From SVTX01 sp045653805 (lineage in GTDB: Bacteria > Bacillota > Clostridia > Oscillospirales > CAG-272): 23,434 bases of DNA. A program made the translations under genes and the position numbers. Below the pieces are notes generated by a model. It made no database searches. It was not told the origin of the DNA and was given only the letters and a program-made list of their open reading frames with translations. The stretch spans positions 1-23,434 of the forward strand of contig JAZOMF010000003.1 in NCBI GenBank assembly GCA_045653805.1, given 5' to 3'. Each line of letters starts with the position of its first letter. The stretch's first letter is position 1. Shown here piece by piece: positions 14,700 through 21,257 of this stretch.

Positions 14700-15728
14700 A
14701 TGCCACTACAAATCATTAGACAAGACATCACAAAAATGCGAGTGGATGCCATTGTAAATACGACCAATGAAGAAATGATCGGTTATAGTGGCGTAGATCT
14801 CGCCATACATACCATTGCAGGAGCAGAGCTTGACGCGGAATGTGCCAAGCTCGCCCCGCTTGGGCTTGGTCAAGCGAAGATATCGGGCGCATACGGCTTG
14901 CCCTGCAAGTATGTGATTCATACGTCGGGACCCGTGTGGCGCGGCGGTTTAGTTGGTGAGAGTATCATTTTGCGCTCTTGCTATATTGAATCGTTAAAGC
15001 TCGCCGTGAAAAGCGGTTGTCGTTCTATTGCTTTCCCTTTGATTAGCTCGGGCGTTTACGGATACCCGAAGGATCAAGTGCTCAAATTTGCTATTCAAAC
15101 GATTACGGAATTTCTGTTTGACCACGAGTTGACGGTCTATCTCTGTGTGTTTGATAAGGAATCGTATTCCTTCAGTCAAAAGCTCTTTAGCGATATTCAA
15201 GAGTTTATCAATGATGAATACGTGGACGAGCACAACGAAGATTTCTATGAGGCATTTGACGGTAGCATAGACGAGATACCAATGGCAAAGTGCCTTCAAG
15301 CACCTATGTGCGCCGATGCTATGATACCGCGTAAACGTGAAACGAGTTCCGCTGCGGGCAAATCCTTGCGCGAATATATGAAGCAGATGGACAGAAGCTT
15401 CCAAGAAATGCTCTTTGACCTCATTGATGAAAGCGGTATGACCGATGTGGAATGCTACAAGAAGGCAAATGTGGACAAGCGAACCTTCTCTAAAATCAAG
15501 AGCAATAAGGACTATAAACCATCGAAGCAGACCGTAATTGCTTTTGCGATTTCCTTGCAGCTTGATATGGACACAACACAAGAATTACTTGCAACCGCAG
15601 GCTTTACACTGTCAAGAAGCAAGGTGTTCGATAAGATTATCAGATACTTTATTCACAACGGCAATTATGATATTTTTGAGATCAACGAAGCATTGTTTGA
15701 GTTTGATCAGACACTTTTGGGAGTGTAA
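14700..15728 (+). CDS. Macrodomain (ADP-ribose-binding/hydrolysing) protein with C-terminal HTH-like region
   Basis: A 342-aa protein. The macrodomain fills about 1-175: DAIVNTTN (N20, N23), the substrate loop SGVDLAIH (30-37) and SSGVYGYP (116-123). These are the elements used by MacroD-type enzymes to bind ADP-ribose and remove it from proteins or O-acetyl-ADP-ribose. The C-terminal part (about 220-342) is helical and contains a region beginning CYKKANVDKRTFSKIKSNK, like an XRE-type helix-turn-helix; I know similar fusions in Firmicutes, without a defined role. GAGGTGAT precedes the ATG. It is 25 nt after the GHKL gene and 2 nt before the GIY-YIG gene, so it belongs to the operon. Confidence 0.87.
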   Translation: MPLQIIRQDITKMRVDAIVNTTNEEMIGYSGVDLAIHTIAGAELDAECAKLAPLGLGQAKISGAYGLPCKYVIHTSGPVWRGGLVGESIILRSCYIESLKLAVKSGCRSIAFPLISSGVYGYPKDQVLKFAIQTITEFLFDHELTVYLCVFDKESYSFSQKLFSDIQEFINDEYVDEHNEDFYEAFDGSIDEIPMAKCLQAPMCADAMIPRKRETSSAAGKSLREYMKQMDRSFQEMLFDLIDESGMTDVECYKKANVDKRTFSKIKSNKDYKPSKQTVIAFAISLQLDMDTTQELLATAGFTLSRSKVFDKIIRYFIHNGNYDIFEINEALFEFDQTLLGV

Positions 15729-15730
15729 TT

Positions 15731-16138
15731 ATGGATAGAATACAAGAGATTCCATTGTTGCTAAAACAAATGCAAGATGCTGAAAAACATTATTTTGGAT
15801 CATTGAAACCATCAGATTTAGAAAAAGATTTGTGTGTTGTATATGCTATCACAAATAAAGATACAAACGAAGTCTTATATGTTGGAAAAACAACAACACT
15901 TCGGCGGAGATTATATACCAATCACTTAATGGGTAATAAATCTACGGCACGATTAAAAAAATATCTCATGGAAGATCCTAATGAACCGACCGTGAAAAAT
16001 TTGAAATTAGCAAAAGAGTATATCAAAAACAATTGCTATTTTCAATACATTGAGGAATCAGACGCGCGCAAACGTGGTCAACTTGAAGGTTTGTTCAGCT
16101 TCTTGTTGAATGTAAAATACATAGAAAAAGAACACTAA
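15731..16138 (+). CDS. GIY-YIG endonuclease-fold protein
   Basis: A 135-aa protein with a single GIY-YIG domain. VVYAI (36-40) corresponds to GIY, LYVGKT (49-54) to YIG, arginines at 58-60 supply the conserved Arg, and E119 in QLEGLF is the likely metal-binding glutamate; all core residues appear present. A short N-terminal helix (1-30) precedes the domain. GGGAGT is 6 nt upstream of the ATG, which follows the macrodomain stop by 2 nt. It is more AT-rich than its neighbours. As the last gene before the terminator it is plausibly a nuclease effector of the system, although single-domain GIY-YIG proteins also occur as homing or repair enzymes. Confidence 0.8.
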   Translation: MDRIQEIPLLLKQMQDAEKHYFGSLKPSDLEKDLCVVYAITNKDTNEVLYVGKTTTLRRRLYTNHLMGNKSTARLKKYLMEDPNEPTVKNLKLAKEYIKNNCYFQYIEESDARKRGQLEGLFSFLLNVKYIEKEH

Positions 16139-16163
16139 TTCAAAAGTCCCTCGTCAAGCGACC

Positions 16164-16218
16164 AAACCTCCCTTTGAAAGTGCTATACTAAAGGCACAAA
16201 AACAAAGGGAGGTTTTTT
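16164..16218 (+). terminator. Operon-end hairpin that also covers the vWA ribosome binding site
   Basis: Perfect 13-bp inverted repeat (16164-16176 with 16203-16215), 26-nt loop, right arm ending in TTTTTT (16213-16218): intrinsic-terminator form for the operon. The right arm contains GGGAGG (16207-16212), the only SD for the vWA gene whose ATG is at 16222. The loop holds an extended -10 promoter. Confidence 0.75.
16181..16189 (+). promoter_or_regulatory. Extended -10 promoter inside the hairpin loop, for the vWA gene
   Basis: TGCTATACT: a -10 hexamer TATACT (16184-16189) with the TGn extension. No recognisable -35 17 bp upstream (ACCAAA). Transcripts starting near 16196 contain only the right arm, so the vWA SD stays free. 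Confidence 0.5.
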
Positions 16219-16221
16219 ATT

Positions 16222-16863
16222 ATGAAAAACAACATTACAGAACTCGTATTTATCCTTGTCAGAAGCGGTTCTATGTCCGGATTTGAGGCAGACACCATCG
16301 GTGGATTTAACTCTACCATTGAAAAGCAAAAGGAACAAGACGGAAAGGTTTACGTTTCCACTGTTCTTTTCGATAATTATAGCGAGGTTGTCCACGACAG
16401 AGTGGATATATCAGAAATCAAGCCAATGACACGCAGCGATTACCAAGTGCGCGGTTGTACAGCACTTCTCGATGCAATCGGCGGCGCGATCCATCATATT
16501 GGAAATATACATAAGTATGCTCGCCCCGAGGATGTTCCCGAGCATACCATCTTCATTATTACAACTGATGGAATGGAGAATGCAAGTCATCACTATTCAA
16601 GCGCGGAGATCAAGGCGAAGATTAAAAGACAAACTGAAAAATACGGATGGGAGTTTATCTTCCTTGCGGCTAATATTGATGCCGTAGAAACTGCCGAGAA
16701 TATCGGTATTCGCCGTGAACGTGCTGCGAACTACCGTCAAACCAAGGAAGGCGTAGGCAGGAGCTACTATGCAATGAGCGAAGCTATCACTGCGGTTAGA
16801 ACTTGTCAAGCTGATGCGATGGATCTTGAAAAATATCTCGAAGAGGACAGCGAAAACGCCTAA
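16222..16863 (+). CDS. von Willebrand factor A domain protein with altered MIDAS
   Basis: A 213-aa single vWA-domain protein of the YegL/TerY-like cytoplasmic type. The metal-ion-dependent adhesion site normally reads DxSxS; here it is VRSGS with V13 replacing Asp (codon GTC at 16258-16260, one base from GAC). The remaining elements are intact: S15, S17, T80 in GCTALLD and D116 in TTDGMEN. Such proteins usually act as metal-dependent scaffolds for partner ATPases or kinases. It is transcribed separately from the operon by the hairpin-loop promoter. Metal binding may be impaired, or binding may have become metal-independent. Confidence 0.85.
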   Translation: MKNNITELVFILVRSGSMSGFEADTIGGFNSTIEKQKEQDGKVYVSTVLFDNYSEVVHDRVDISEIKPMTRSDYQVRGCTALLDAIGGAIHHIGNIHKYARPEDVPEHTIFIITTDGMENASHHYSSAEIKAKIKRQTEKYGWEFIFLAANIDAVETAENIGIRRERAANYRQTKEGVGRSYYAMSEAITAVRTCQADAMDLEKYLEEDSENA

Positions 16864-16900
16864 ACCTATATTATAACACACTTTCAAAAATGATTGAATT

Positions 16901-16932
16901 TTTAGGGGGGTTGCAAATCCCCCGAAATTTTC
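16901..16932 (+). terminator. Probable terminator after the vWA gene
   Basis: G-rich stem (16905-16909) pairing with CCCCC (16919-16923), extended by TTT/AAA outside. The downstream T-run is short, so it may be a weak terminator or a structural element. Confidence 0.4.
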
Positions 16933-16950
16933 AAGTAAAATAAAGGATGT

Positions 16951-17006
16951 GGTATAATAAATTAGCATCAAGTGTTCGGTTTATCGGACACAATATTCGT
17001 TATAAT
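16951..17006 (+). promoter_or_regulatory. Candidate promoters for the membrane protein/ADP-ribosylglycohydrolase unit
   Basis: TGGTATAAT (-10 at 16953-16958, extended TGn, weak -35 TTCAAG 17 bp upstream) and a second TATAAT at 17001-17006. Between them lies an imperfect palindrome, GTGTTCGG-TTTA-TCGGACAC (about 16972-16991), that could be an operator. Which -10 is used cannot be told. Confidence 0.45.
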
Positions 17007-17035
17007 TGGATTGACAAAACATAGGGAGGAAGGAA

Positions 17036-17512
17036 ATGATACAAGAACATAAAATTCAAAACAAAGTATATTTGGTTTCAGGTATTATCGGGGCGATTAC
17101 CATTTTTGTGCTAATGTTCTCTTTTTGGGGCATTGAATGGTATCAAGAAAATGATTTGGAATGGGATTATGGCATATTTAGCGTAATTTTTGTAATTATC
17201 CACTCGATACCATTTTTTGTTTGTTTTGTTGGTGGTGGCGGAGTTGGTTTTGTCCTTGGCGGTATAATTGTAGCATATATCGGACTAATCGTTGAAAAAC
17301 TGCGCGAAGAACCAACAAACGCCTCTGGAGAAAAAATACTTTTAACCAAGCCGCGTAAATTATTGCGGATATTCACAATTATCAGTGTGGCAATCTTAGT
17401 GCCTGTAGGCATTCTTATTGCATTAGCTCTATTGTATCAACTTGCTATATTTCTGTGTGTTGCTGCAATATTGATCATTGCGTGGCTCTGTCCTAAAAGA
17501 TGGTGGTGGTAA
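17036..17512 (+). CDS. Small multi-pass membrane protein
   Basis: A 158-aa hydrophobic protein with probable transmembrane segments at about 12-33, 46-65, 70-88 and a long stretch at 112-150 that may be two helices. A glycine-rich turn GGGGVGFVLGG joins the second and third. A polar loop of about 22 residues lies before the last segment, and the C-terminus is basic and aromatic (PKRWWW). I recognise no family. GGGAGGAAGG precedes the ATG. The ADP-ribosylglycohydrolase gene starts 2 nt after its stop, suggesting coupled expression and perhaps membrane recruitment. Confidence 0.75.
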   Translation: MIQEHKIQNKVYLVSGIIGAITIFVLMFSFWGIEWYQENDLEWDYGIFSVIFVIIHSIPFFVCFVGGGGVGFVLGGIIVAYIGLIVEKLREEPTNASGEKILLTKPRKLLRIFTIISVAILVPVGILIALALLYQLAIFLCVAAILIIAWLCPKRWWW

Positions 17513-17514
17513 AT

Positions 17515-18471
17515 ATGAATATGATTAACGATAAAATAAAAGCCGTAATGCTCGGTCACGCGGTTGGTGATGCACTCGGTGTACCCGTAGAGTTTTGCGA
17601 GAGGAATGAGCTTGACGAGAAGCCGATTACGGATATGGTCGGTTACGGCACATATCCCTATCCCGAAGGGTGTTGGTCTGACGATACGAGTATGTCGCTT
17701 GCGGCGCTTGATAGTCTTGCGAACGGCAAGTTGGATTTCGATGATATAATGGTTAAGTTCGGTGAGTGGTATTATGATGACGAGTACACACCGACGGGCG
17801 AAATGTTCGACGTTGGGAACACTTGCAGTTATGCTATTGACAACTATTTTGCATACCACAAACCCGTTGACGAATGCGGATTGATGGAAGAGCGTTCCAA
17901 TGGAAACGGATCTTTGATGCGCATTCATCCATTTGTGATGTATGCGACCGCAACCTTCTTGAAAGGCAATGAAGAAGGTCATTGGCTTTGGATGGAATGT
18001 ATCAAGCGTGCCTCCGCACTTACCCACGCTCACGACCGTTCTATTATGGGCTGTTATATTTACGGGTATTGCCTGAGCTTTTTGCTTAAAGAAGCCACGC
18101 GTGAGAGCCTTATAGCAGGCATTAAATTTGCGGGAGAGGATCTTGATTATCTTCCCGAATTTGAACACTACAATCGGATTTTTGATTCTAATTTTGAGAA
18201 ACTCACGATTGACGATATTAAGAGTACGGGATACGTTGTAGACACTCTCGAGGCTGCTCTTTGGTGCGTTCTAACTACGAATAACTACCGCGATTGTGTA
18301 CTGAAAGCCGTAAATCTTGGTGATGATACCGATACCGTTGCCGCAGTTGCGGGCGGTCTTGCGGGTGCTCTTTACGGTTATAATGCCATCCCGAAGGAGT
18401 GGCTTGACACGTTGAAGCGCAGAGATTATATTGAGGAAATGTGTGAGCGAGCAAGTACTTCGTGGAATTGA
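17515..18471 (+). CDS. ADP-ribosylglycohydrolase (DraG/ARH family)
   Basis: A 318-aa all-helical hydrolase that removes ADP-ribose from modified proteins or other substrates. The family motifs are complete: GHAVGDALGVPVEF (14-27), the first metal cluster SDDTSMS (D56, D57, T58), a central ERSNGNGSLMRI and THAH, and the C-terminal metal motif GDDTDTVAA (D270, D271, D273). It should therefore be catalytically active, with magnesium. The start is ATG 17515; an in-frame GTG at 17500 lies inside the upstream gene. It has only a weak GGTGG SD and probably depends on coupling to the membrane protein gene. The PHP phosphatase gene begins 18 nt after its stop. Confidence 0.9.
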   Translation: MNMINDKIKAVMLGHAVGDALGVPVEFCERNELDEKPITDMVGYGTYPYPEGCWSDDTSMSLAALDSLANGKLDFDDIMVKFGEWYYDDEYTPTGEMFDVGNTCSYAIDNYFAYHKPVDECGLMEERSNGNGSLMRIHPFVMYATATFLKGNEEGHWLWMECIKRASALTHAHDRSIMGCYIYGYCLSFLLKEATRESLIAGIKFAGEDLDYLPEFEHYNRIFDSNFEKLTIDDIKSTGYVVDTLEAALWCVLTTNNYRDCVLKAVNLGDDTDTVAAVAGGLAGALYGYNAIPKEWLDTLKRRDYIEEMCERASTSWN

Positions 18472-18489
18472 GCAAAGAAAGGTGATTGA

Positions 18490-19206
18490 ATGAACGAAAT
18501 TGTAGATCTACATATGCACGTTGTCCCCGGCATTGATGACGGATCACGAAGTATAGAAGAATCGTTGCAAATGCTAAAGTGCGCAGCAGAACAAGGTGTG
18601 ACGGATGTGTTTTGTACTTCGCATAACGGGTACTGTCAAGATGATGGAGAACGTTATTTAGCTTCTTTTTTTCGATTGAAGGATGCCGTTACTGAAGCAA
18701 AAATCAATGTGAGAATACATAAAGGCTGCGAGATTTTGTGTGCAGGAGAGTATATTGACGATATAATTTACGGTCTTGATATTGGTGCGTTCTCTACGCT
18801 CGGAAACTCAAATCACGTGCTCGCAGAACTATATCAAGATGCGAAACCAAGCGAGGCATTGACGATTGTTAAAGCACTTACTGAACACGGATACAAACCG
18901 ATCATCGCGCATATGGAGCGCAATTACAACATTACGAGCTTAATGGTTCGCTTGCTGATACAAAGCGGTACTATGATTCAAGTGAATGCATTTAGCTTTG
19001 TTGATGAAGCGGATGGAGAAATTCGTGAGCGAGCGCGGGAGCTACTTCGCAAACAGTATGTTCATTTCATCGGTTCGGATGCTCATCGAATGGATTACAG
19101 ACCGCCACGCATAGCATCGGGAGTGCAGTACATTCTTGAAAATTCTGATGCTGAGTATGCTACTCAAATTGTAAACGGCAATCTCTTGTTGCTACTTGGA
19201 GGTTGA
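18490..19206 (+). CDS. CpsB/CapC-type PHP-domain phosphatase
   Basis: A 238-aa PHP-fold protein like the manganese-dependent tyrosine phosphatases of capsule clusters. Metal ligands are in DLHMHVVPGIDDGS (H8, H10, D16-D17), CTSHNG, KGCEI, AHMERN and GSDAHRM (D197, H199). AAAGGTGAT lies just before the ATG. No capsule or exopolysaccharide gene and no bacterial tyrosine kinase is nearby, so the capsule-regulation role of the family is not supported here. It sits downstream of the ADP-ribosylglycohydrolase and may instead dephosphorylate a nucleotide, sugar or protein in the same process. Confidence 0.85.
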   Translation: MNEIVDLHMHVVPGIDDGSRSIEESLQMLKCAAEQGVTDVFCTSHNGYCQDDGERYLASFFRLKDAVTEAKINVRIHKGCEILCAGEYIDDIIYGLDIGAFSTLGNSNHVLAELYQDAKPSEALTIVKALTEHGYKPIIAHMERNYNITSLMVRLLIQSGTMIQVNAFSFVDEADGEIRERARELLRKQYVHFIGSDAHRMDYRPPRIASGVQYILENSDAEYATQIVNGNLLLLLGG

Positions 19207-19210
19207 ACAG

Positions 19211-19239
19211 TTGAAATAAAATCAAAAATGTGTTATAAT
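19211..19239 (+). promoter_or_regulatory. Promoter of the alpha-CTD gene
   Basis: TTGAAA (19211-19216), 17-bp spacer, TATAAT (19234-19239) with TGn extension. It begins 5 nt after the PHP gene's stop. Confidence 0.8.
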
Positions 19240-19265
19240 TTGTATAAAATTAGGAGGTAGAGATT

Positions 19266-20147
19266 ATGGTGGAAAGTTTGAAAGAAAAGGTACTGCGCAT
19301 AACTCTTGAAGAATTAGATCTTTCCGTACGTTCATATAACTGCCTCAAACGGGCGGGCATAAATACCGTAGAAGATTTATCTGAAAAGACGTATGAGGAT
19401 ATGATAAAGGTAAGAAACTTAGGAAAGAAAAGCTTGGAAGAAGTCATTCGAAAGCTTGCTTCTCTCGGTCTTACCTTGAAGGAAAGCACGCCTAAAGGAT
19501 ATAAATGCTTTAGAGATGTGTATCATAAGCTTGCCATCGTCCTCGATAACGGTTATTGCTTTGACACATTTCAAATGATGGCGGAAAGTTCAAAGCAAAA
19601 GGTTGTTCCCGAGGGGATTCAAGTCAACAGCGCGCTTGTATATGGATACATAGATAAGATGTGCGGCTTCTCTTATAAGGTTTTAGGATTGACCTATTAC
19701 GAGGATGGCGACTATACTCTCGTATGGCCTAATGATGAGGTTGGATTGACGGTTCGCGGTGAATGCTTTAAGGTCTTTGAGCTAATTCCAATCGAAAACA
19801 AAGCCTTATGGAAGCGTTACGCAAGAGATATTCAGATTACCAATGAGGGGTATTCTGACGAAAACGATGAGCAGCTTCGCTCTATTACATATCTCGATAA
19901 ATTTAGACATTACGATTGCCCTGATGATATACTTTCTATTTTGTATGTGCAGGGGTTGAAGCCGGAGAAGATTTGGGTTCGCCCAACTCAGTATATCGGC
20001 GACAAAGAGGATCGACATTATTTCTTTGCAAAGCTTTTGAACGAGCCTTTTTCCGACTACGGAGTACACAATGGAGATCAAGTTGTACTTGTTATTGATA
20101 ATCAAAATGGCGAGGATGTAGCACTCTGTTTTCCAAATTCAAAATAA
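19266..20147 (+). CDS. RNA polymerase alpha-CTD-like domain protein with unknown C-terminal region
   Basis: A 293-aa protein. Residues about 14-75 reproduce the C-terminal domain of RNA polymerase alpha: SVRSYNCLKRAGINTVEDL and VRNLGKKSLEEV. Residues equivalent to the E. coli UP-element contacts are all kept (R22, N25, C26, G53, K55, S56, E59 for R265, N268, C269, G296, K298, S299, E302). There is no alpha N-terminal (assembly) domain. The remaining 215 residues are mixed alpha/beta with an acidic middle and match nothing I know; GDKEDRHYFF and VHNGDQVVLVIDN lie near the end. AGGAGGT precedes the ATG. It could bind UP-elements or activators in competition with polymerase. Confidence 0.8.
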   Translation: MVESLKEKVLRITLEELDLSVRSYNCLKRAGINTVEDLSEKTYEDMIKVRNLGKKSLEEVIRKLASLGLTLKESTPKGYKCFRDVYHKLAIVLDNGYCFDTFQMMAESSKQKVVPEGIQVNSALVYGYIDKMCGFSYKVLGLTYYEDGDYTLVWPNDEVGLTVRGECFKVFELIPIENKALWKRYARDIQITNEGYSDENDEQLRSITYLDKFRHYDCPDDILSILYVQGLKPEKIWVRPTQYIGDKEDRHYFFAKLLNEPFSDYGVHNGDQVVLVIDNQNGEDVALCFPNSK

Positions 20148-20163
20148 ATTTAATAACGATTAT

Positions 20164-20215
20164 GCTGCTATCAAAGCGTGGATGCCACGCCGCGATAGCG
20201 GCTTTCTTTTACCTT
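20164..20215 (+). terminator. Terminator of the alpha-CTD gene
   Basis: Two-part hairpin: outer GCTGCTATC with GATAGCGGC (20164-20172 with 20194-20202) and inner GCGTGG with CCACGC (20176-20181 with 20185-20190), then a T-rich run. Confidence 0.75.
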
Positions 20216-20281
20216 TTTTATTACTCCAAAGCGATTTAGAAAAATGTTTTTCAAGAATTTCAAGAATTTTCGCAAAACCTA

Positions 20282-20310
20282 TTGACAATATCATTCGCTT
20301 GTGATATAAT
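20282..20310 (+). promoter_or_regulatory. Consensus promoter not followed by a gene
   Basis: TTGACA (20282-20287), 17-bp spacer, TATAAT (20305-20310). The next coding start is 575 bp away, and two terminator-like hairpins intervene, which argues for a noncoding transcript. Confidence 0.9.
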
Positions 20311-20602
20311 ATAATACTCAATTTTCACATAGGCATACTTTCCCATTATTAGTATTGCCATCCAAATTGAGTTCTATACAACTGAATAAGATATATTTCG
20401 CGTGAATACTTGCGGTGGAGAACGAACCTCGTGCCGCTTGACAAACAAGACAGAACGCTCGGCTCATCCGCCGATGATTAGTAATCTATTTCACAAGAAA
20501 TCCGTCGCCATCAGCCACTAAACCGGCATTGAATGCGCTTGCATTCTCTTATCGAAACGAGCTTATAGACTCGTACTTATACATAGGCGCGGGACATTTT
20601 TT

Positions 20603-20627
20603 AGCGAACGTGCGCCGTTCGCTTTTT
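20603..20627 (+). terminator. First terminator of the candidate ncRNA
   Basis: AGCGAACG (20603-20610) pairs with CGTTCGCT (20616-20623), 5-nt loop, followed by TTTT. Confidence 0.75.
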
Positions 20628-20634
20628 GGTGTTT

Positions 20635-20669
20635 CCCGTGATCTGTGTGTGTAAGTACGGGTCTTTTTT
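20635..20669 (+). terminator. Second terminator-like hairpin
   Basis: CCCGT (20635-20639) pairs with ACGGG (20657-20661), followed by TCTTTTTT. The long loop makes it weaker than the first. Its right side contains TAAGTACGGG, also found inverted at 20832-20841. Confidence 0.5.
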
Positions 20670-20750
20670 GTTTTGTCAAAGCAGTTTTGAGTGCTATCTC
20701 GGAAGGTGAAAACGGCGAGTCGGATGTGAGGGTTTACCTCTAATTTATCA

Positions 20751-20842
20751 CGGACTTTGTGTCCGTCAATTTTCTTGACAAGCACTGCATTTGTGGACAC
20801 AAAATGCGAAAGGTGGGGAGAACCCCATACCCCCGTACTTAG
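20751..20842. other. Probable transfer origin (oriT) region next to mobC
   Basis: Directly upstream of mobC lie three small inverted repeats: CGGAC-tttgt-GTCCG (20751-20765), GCATTT/AAATGC (20787-20792/20802-20807) and GGGG-agaa-CCCC (20815-20826). These are followed by a nic-like segment whose minus strand reads TAAGTACGGG (20841-20832), similar in form to the TAAGTGCG core of known relaxase nick sites. Position beside mobC and a relaxase supports oriT; the nick position is not proven. Confidence 0.5.
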
Positions 20843-20885
20843 AAATCCACAACAGAATTTTGAAAAATTAAGGAGGACAATTCAA

Positions 20886-21257
20886 ATGGAAGAAAAGCAA
20901 GTACAAGTTAAAGGCGGGCGCAAGCGCAAGAACCTCGTTAAGTTCTATTTGAACGACGAGGAATATCAGAAGCTGTGCGAAAATGTAGCAACCTTCGGGC
21001 GTGACAAGAGCAAGTATCTCCGCCTCGTCATTCAATGGATCGCTCCCATTGAACCGCCCTCGGTGGAGGTGAAAGAATTTACTCGTGAGCTAAGACGTTT
21101 GGGTGTAAGTATGAATCAGATAGCAGCGAAGGCGCACTCGCTTGGATTTGTGGATGAGCTTGAATACAAACGTACCGCTGACGAGGTGATGAAGGTGCTT
21201 GGAGCAATCCAACAAGAGTATGCAAAGAAAGGAGTGAAGGTGTTTGGCAACAACTAA
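20886..21257 (+). CDS. mobC: MobC-type relaxosome accessory protein
   Basis: A 123-aa basic protein with an N-terminal ribbon-helix-helix-like stretch (GGRKRKNLVKFYLNDEEYQK, about 10-29) and a MobC core containing VKEFTRELRRLGVSMNQIAA (about 63-82). Proteins of this family bind oriT and help the relaxase nick it. AAGGAGG lies 9 nt before the ATG. The relaxase start lies inside its last codons, overlapping by 14 nt in another frame, so the two are coupled. Confidence 0.88.
   Translation: MEEKQVQVKGGRKRKNLVKFYLNDEEYQKLCENVATFGRDKSKYLRLVIQWIAPIEPPSVEVKEFTRELRRLGVSMNQIAAKAHSLGFVDELEYKRTADEVMKVLGAIQQEYAKKGVKVFGNN

Larger units (their letters stand above)
20317..20669 (+). ncRNA. Candidate structured noncoding RNA of about 310-350 nt
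   Basis: The stretch starts at a consensus promoter and lacks any good reading frame. It is full of pairings: ACTCAATTT with AAATTGAGT (20316-20324/20364-20372) enclosing GGCATACT with AGTATTGCC (20332-20339/20351-20359); GCGG..GAG with CTC..CCGC (about 20412-20437); CGGC/GCCG (about 20459-20473); GATTA/TAATC; ATTTC/GAAAT; GAATGC-gctt-GCATTC; and ACGAG/CTCGT. It ends at terminators 20603-20627 and 20635-20669. I could not match it to a known RNA class. It could be a regulator of mobilization, a replication or transfer RNA, or an RNA component of the cargo. Confidence 0.5.

Noticed and set aside
7394..16138. Classical DISARM or type I/III restriction-modification system
   Set aside because: No DNA methyltransferase motif, no DrmA/DrmB/DrmC-like gene and no specificity subunit are seen; only the SNF2 helicase is shared with DISARM.
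20317..20669. Group I or group II intron
   Set aside because: No reverse transcriptase or homing gene, no domain V-like hairpin, and no split gene on either side.
20549..20800. 83-aa minus-strand frame in the mob intergenic region
   Set aside because: It overlaps two terminators and the oriT hairpins, lacks an RBS, and its composition looks non-coding.
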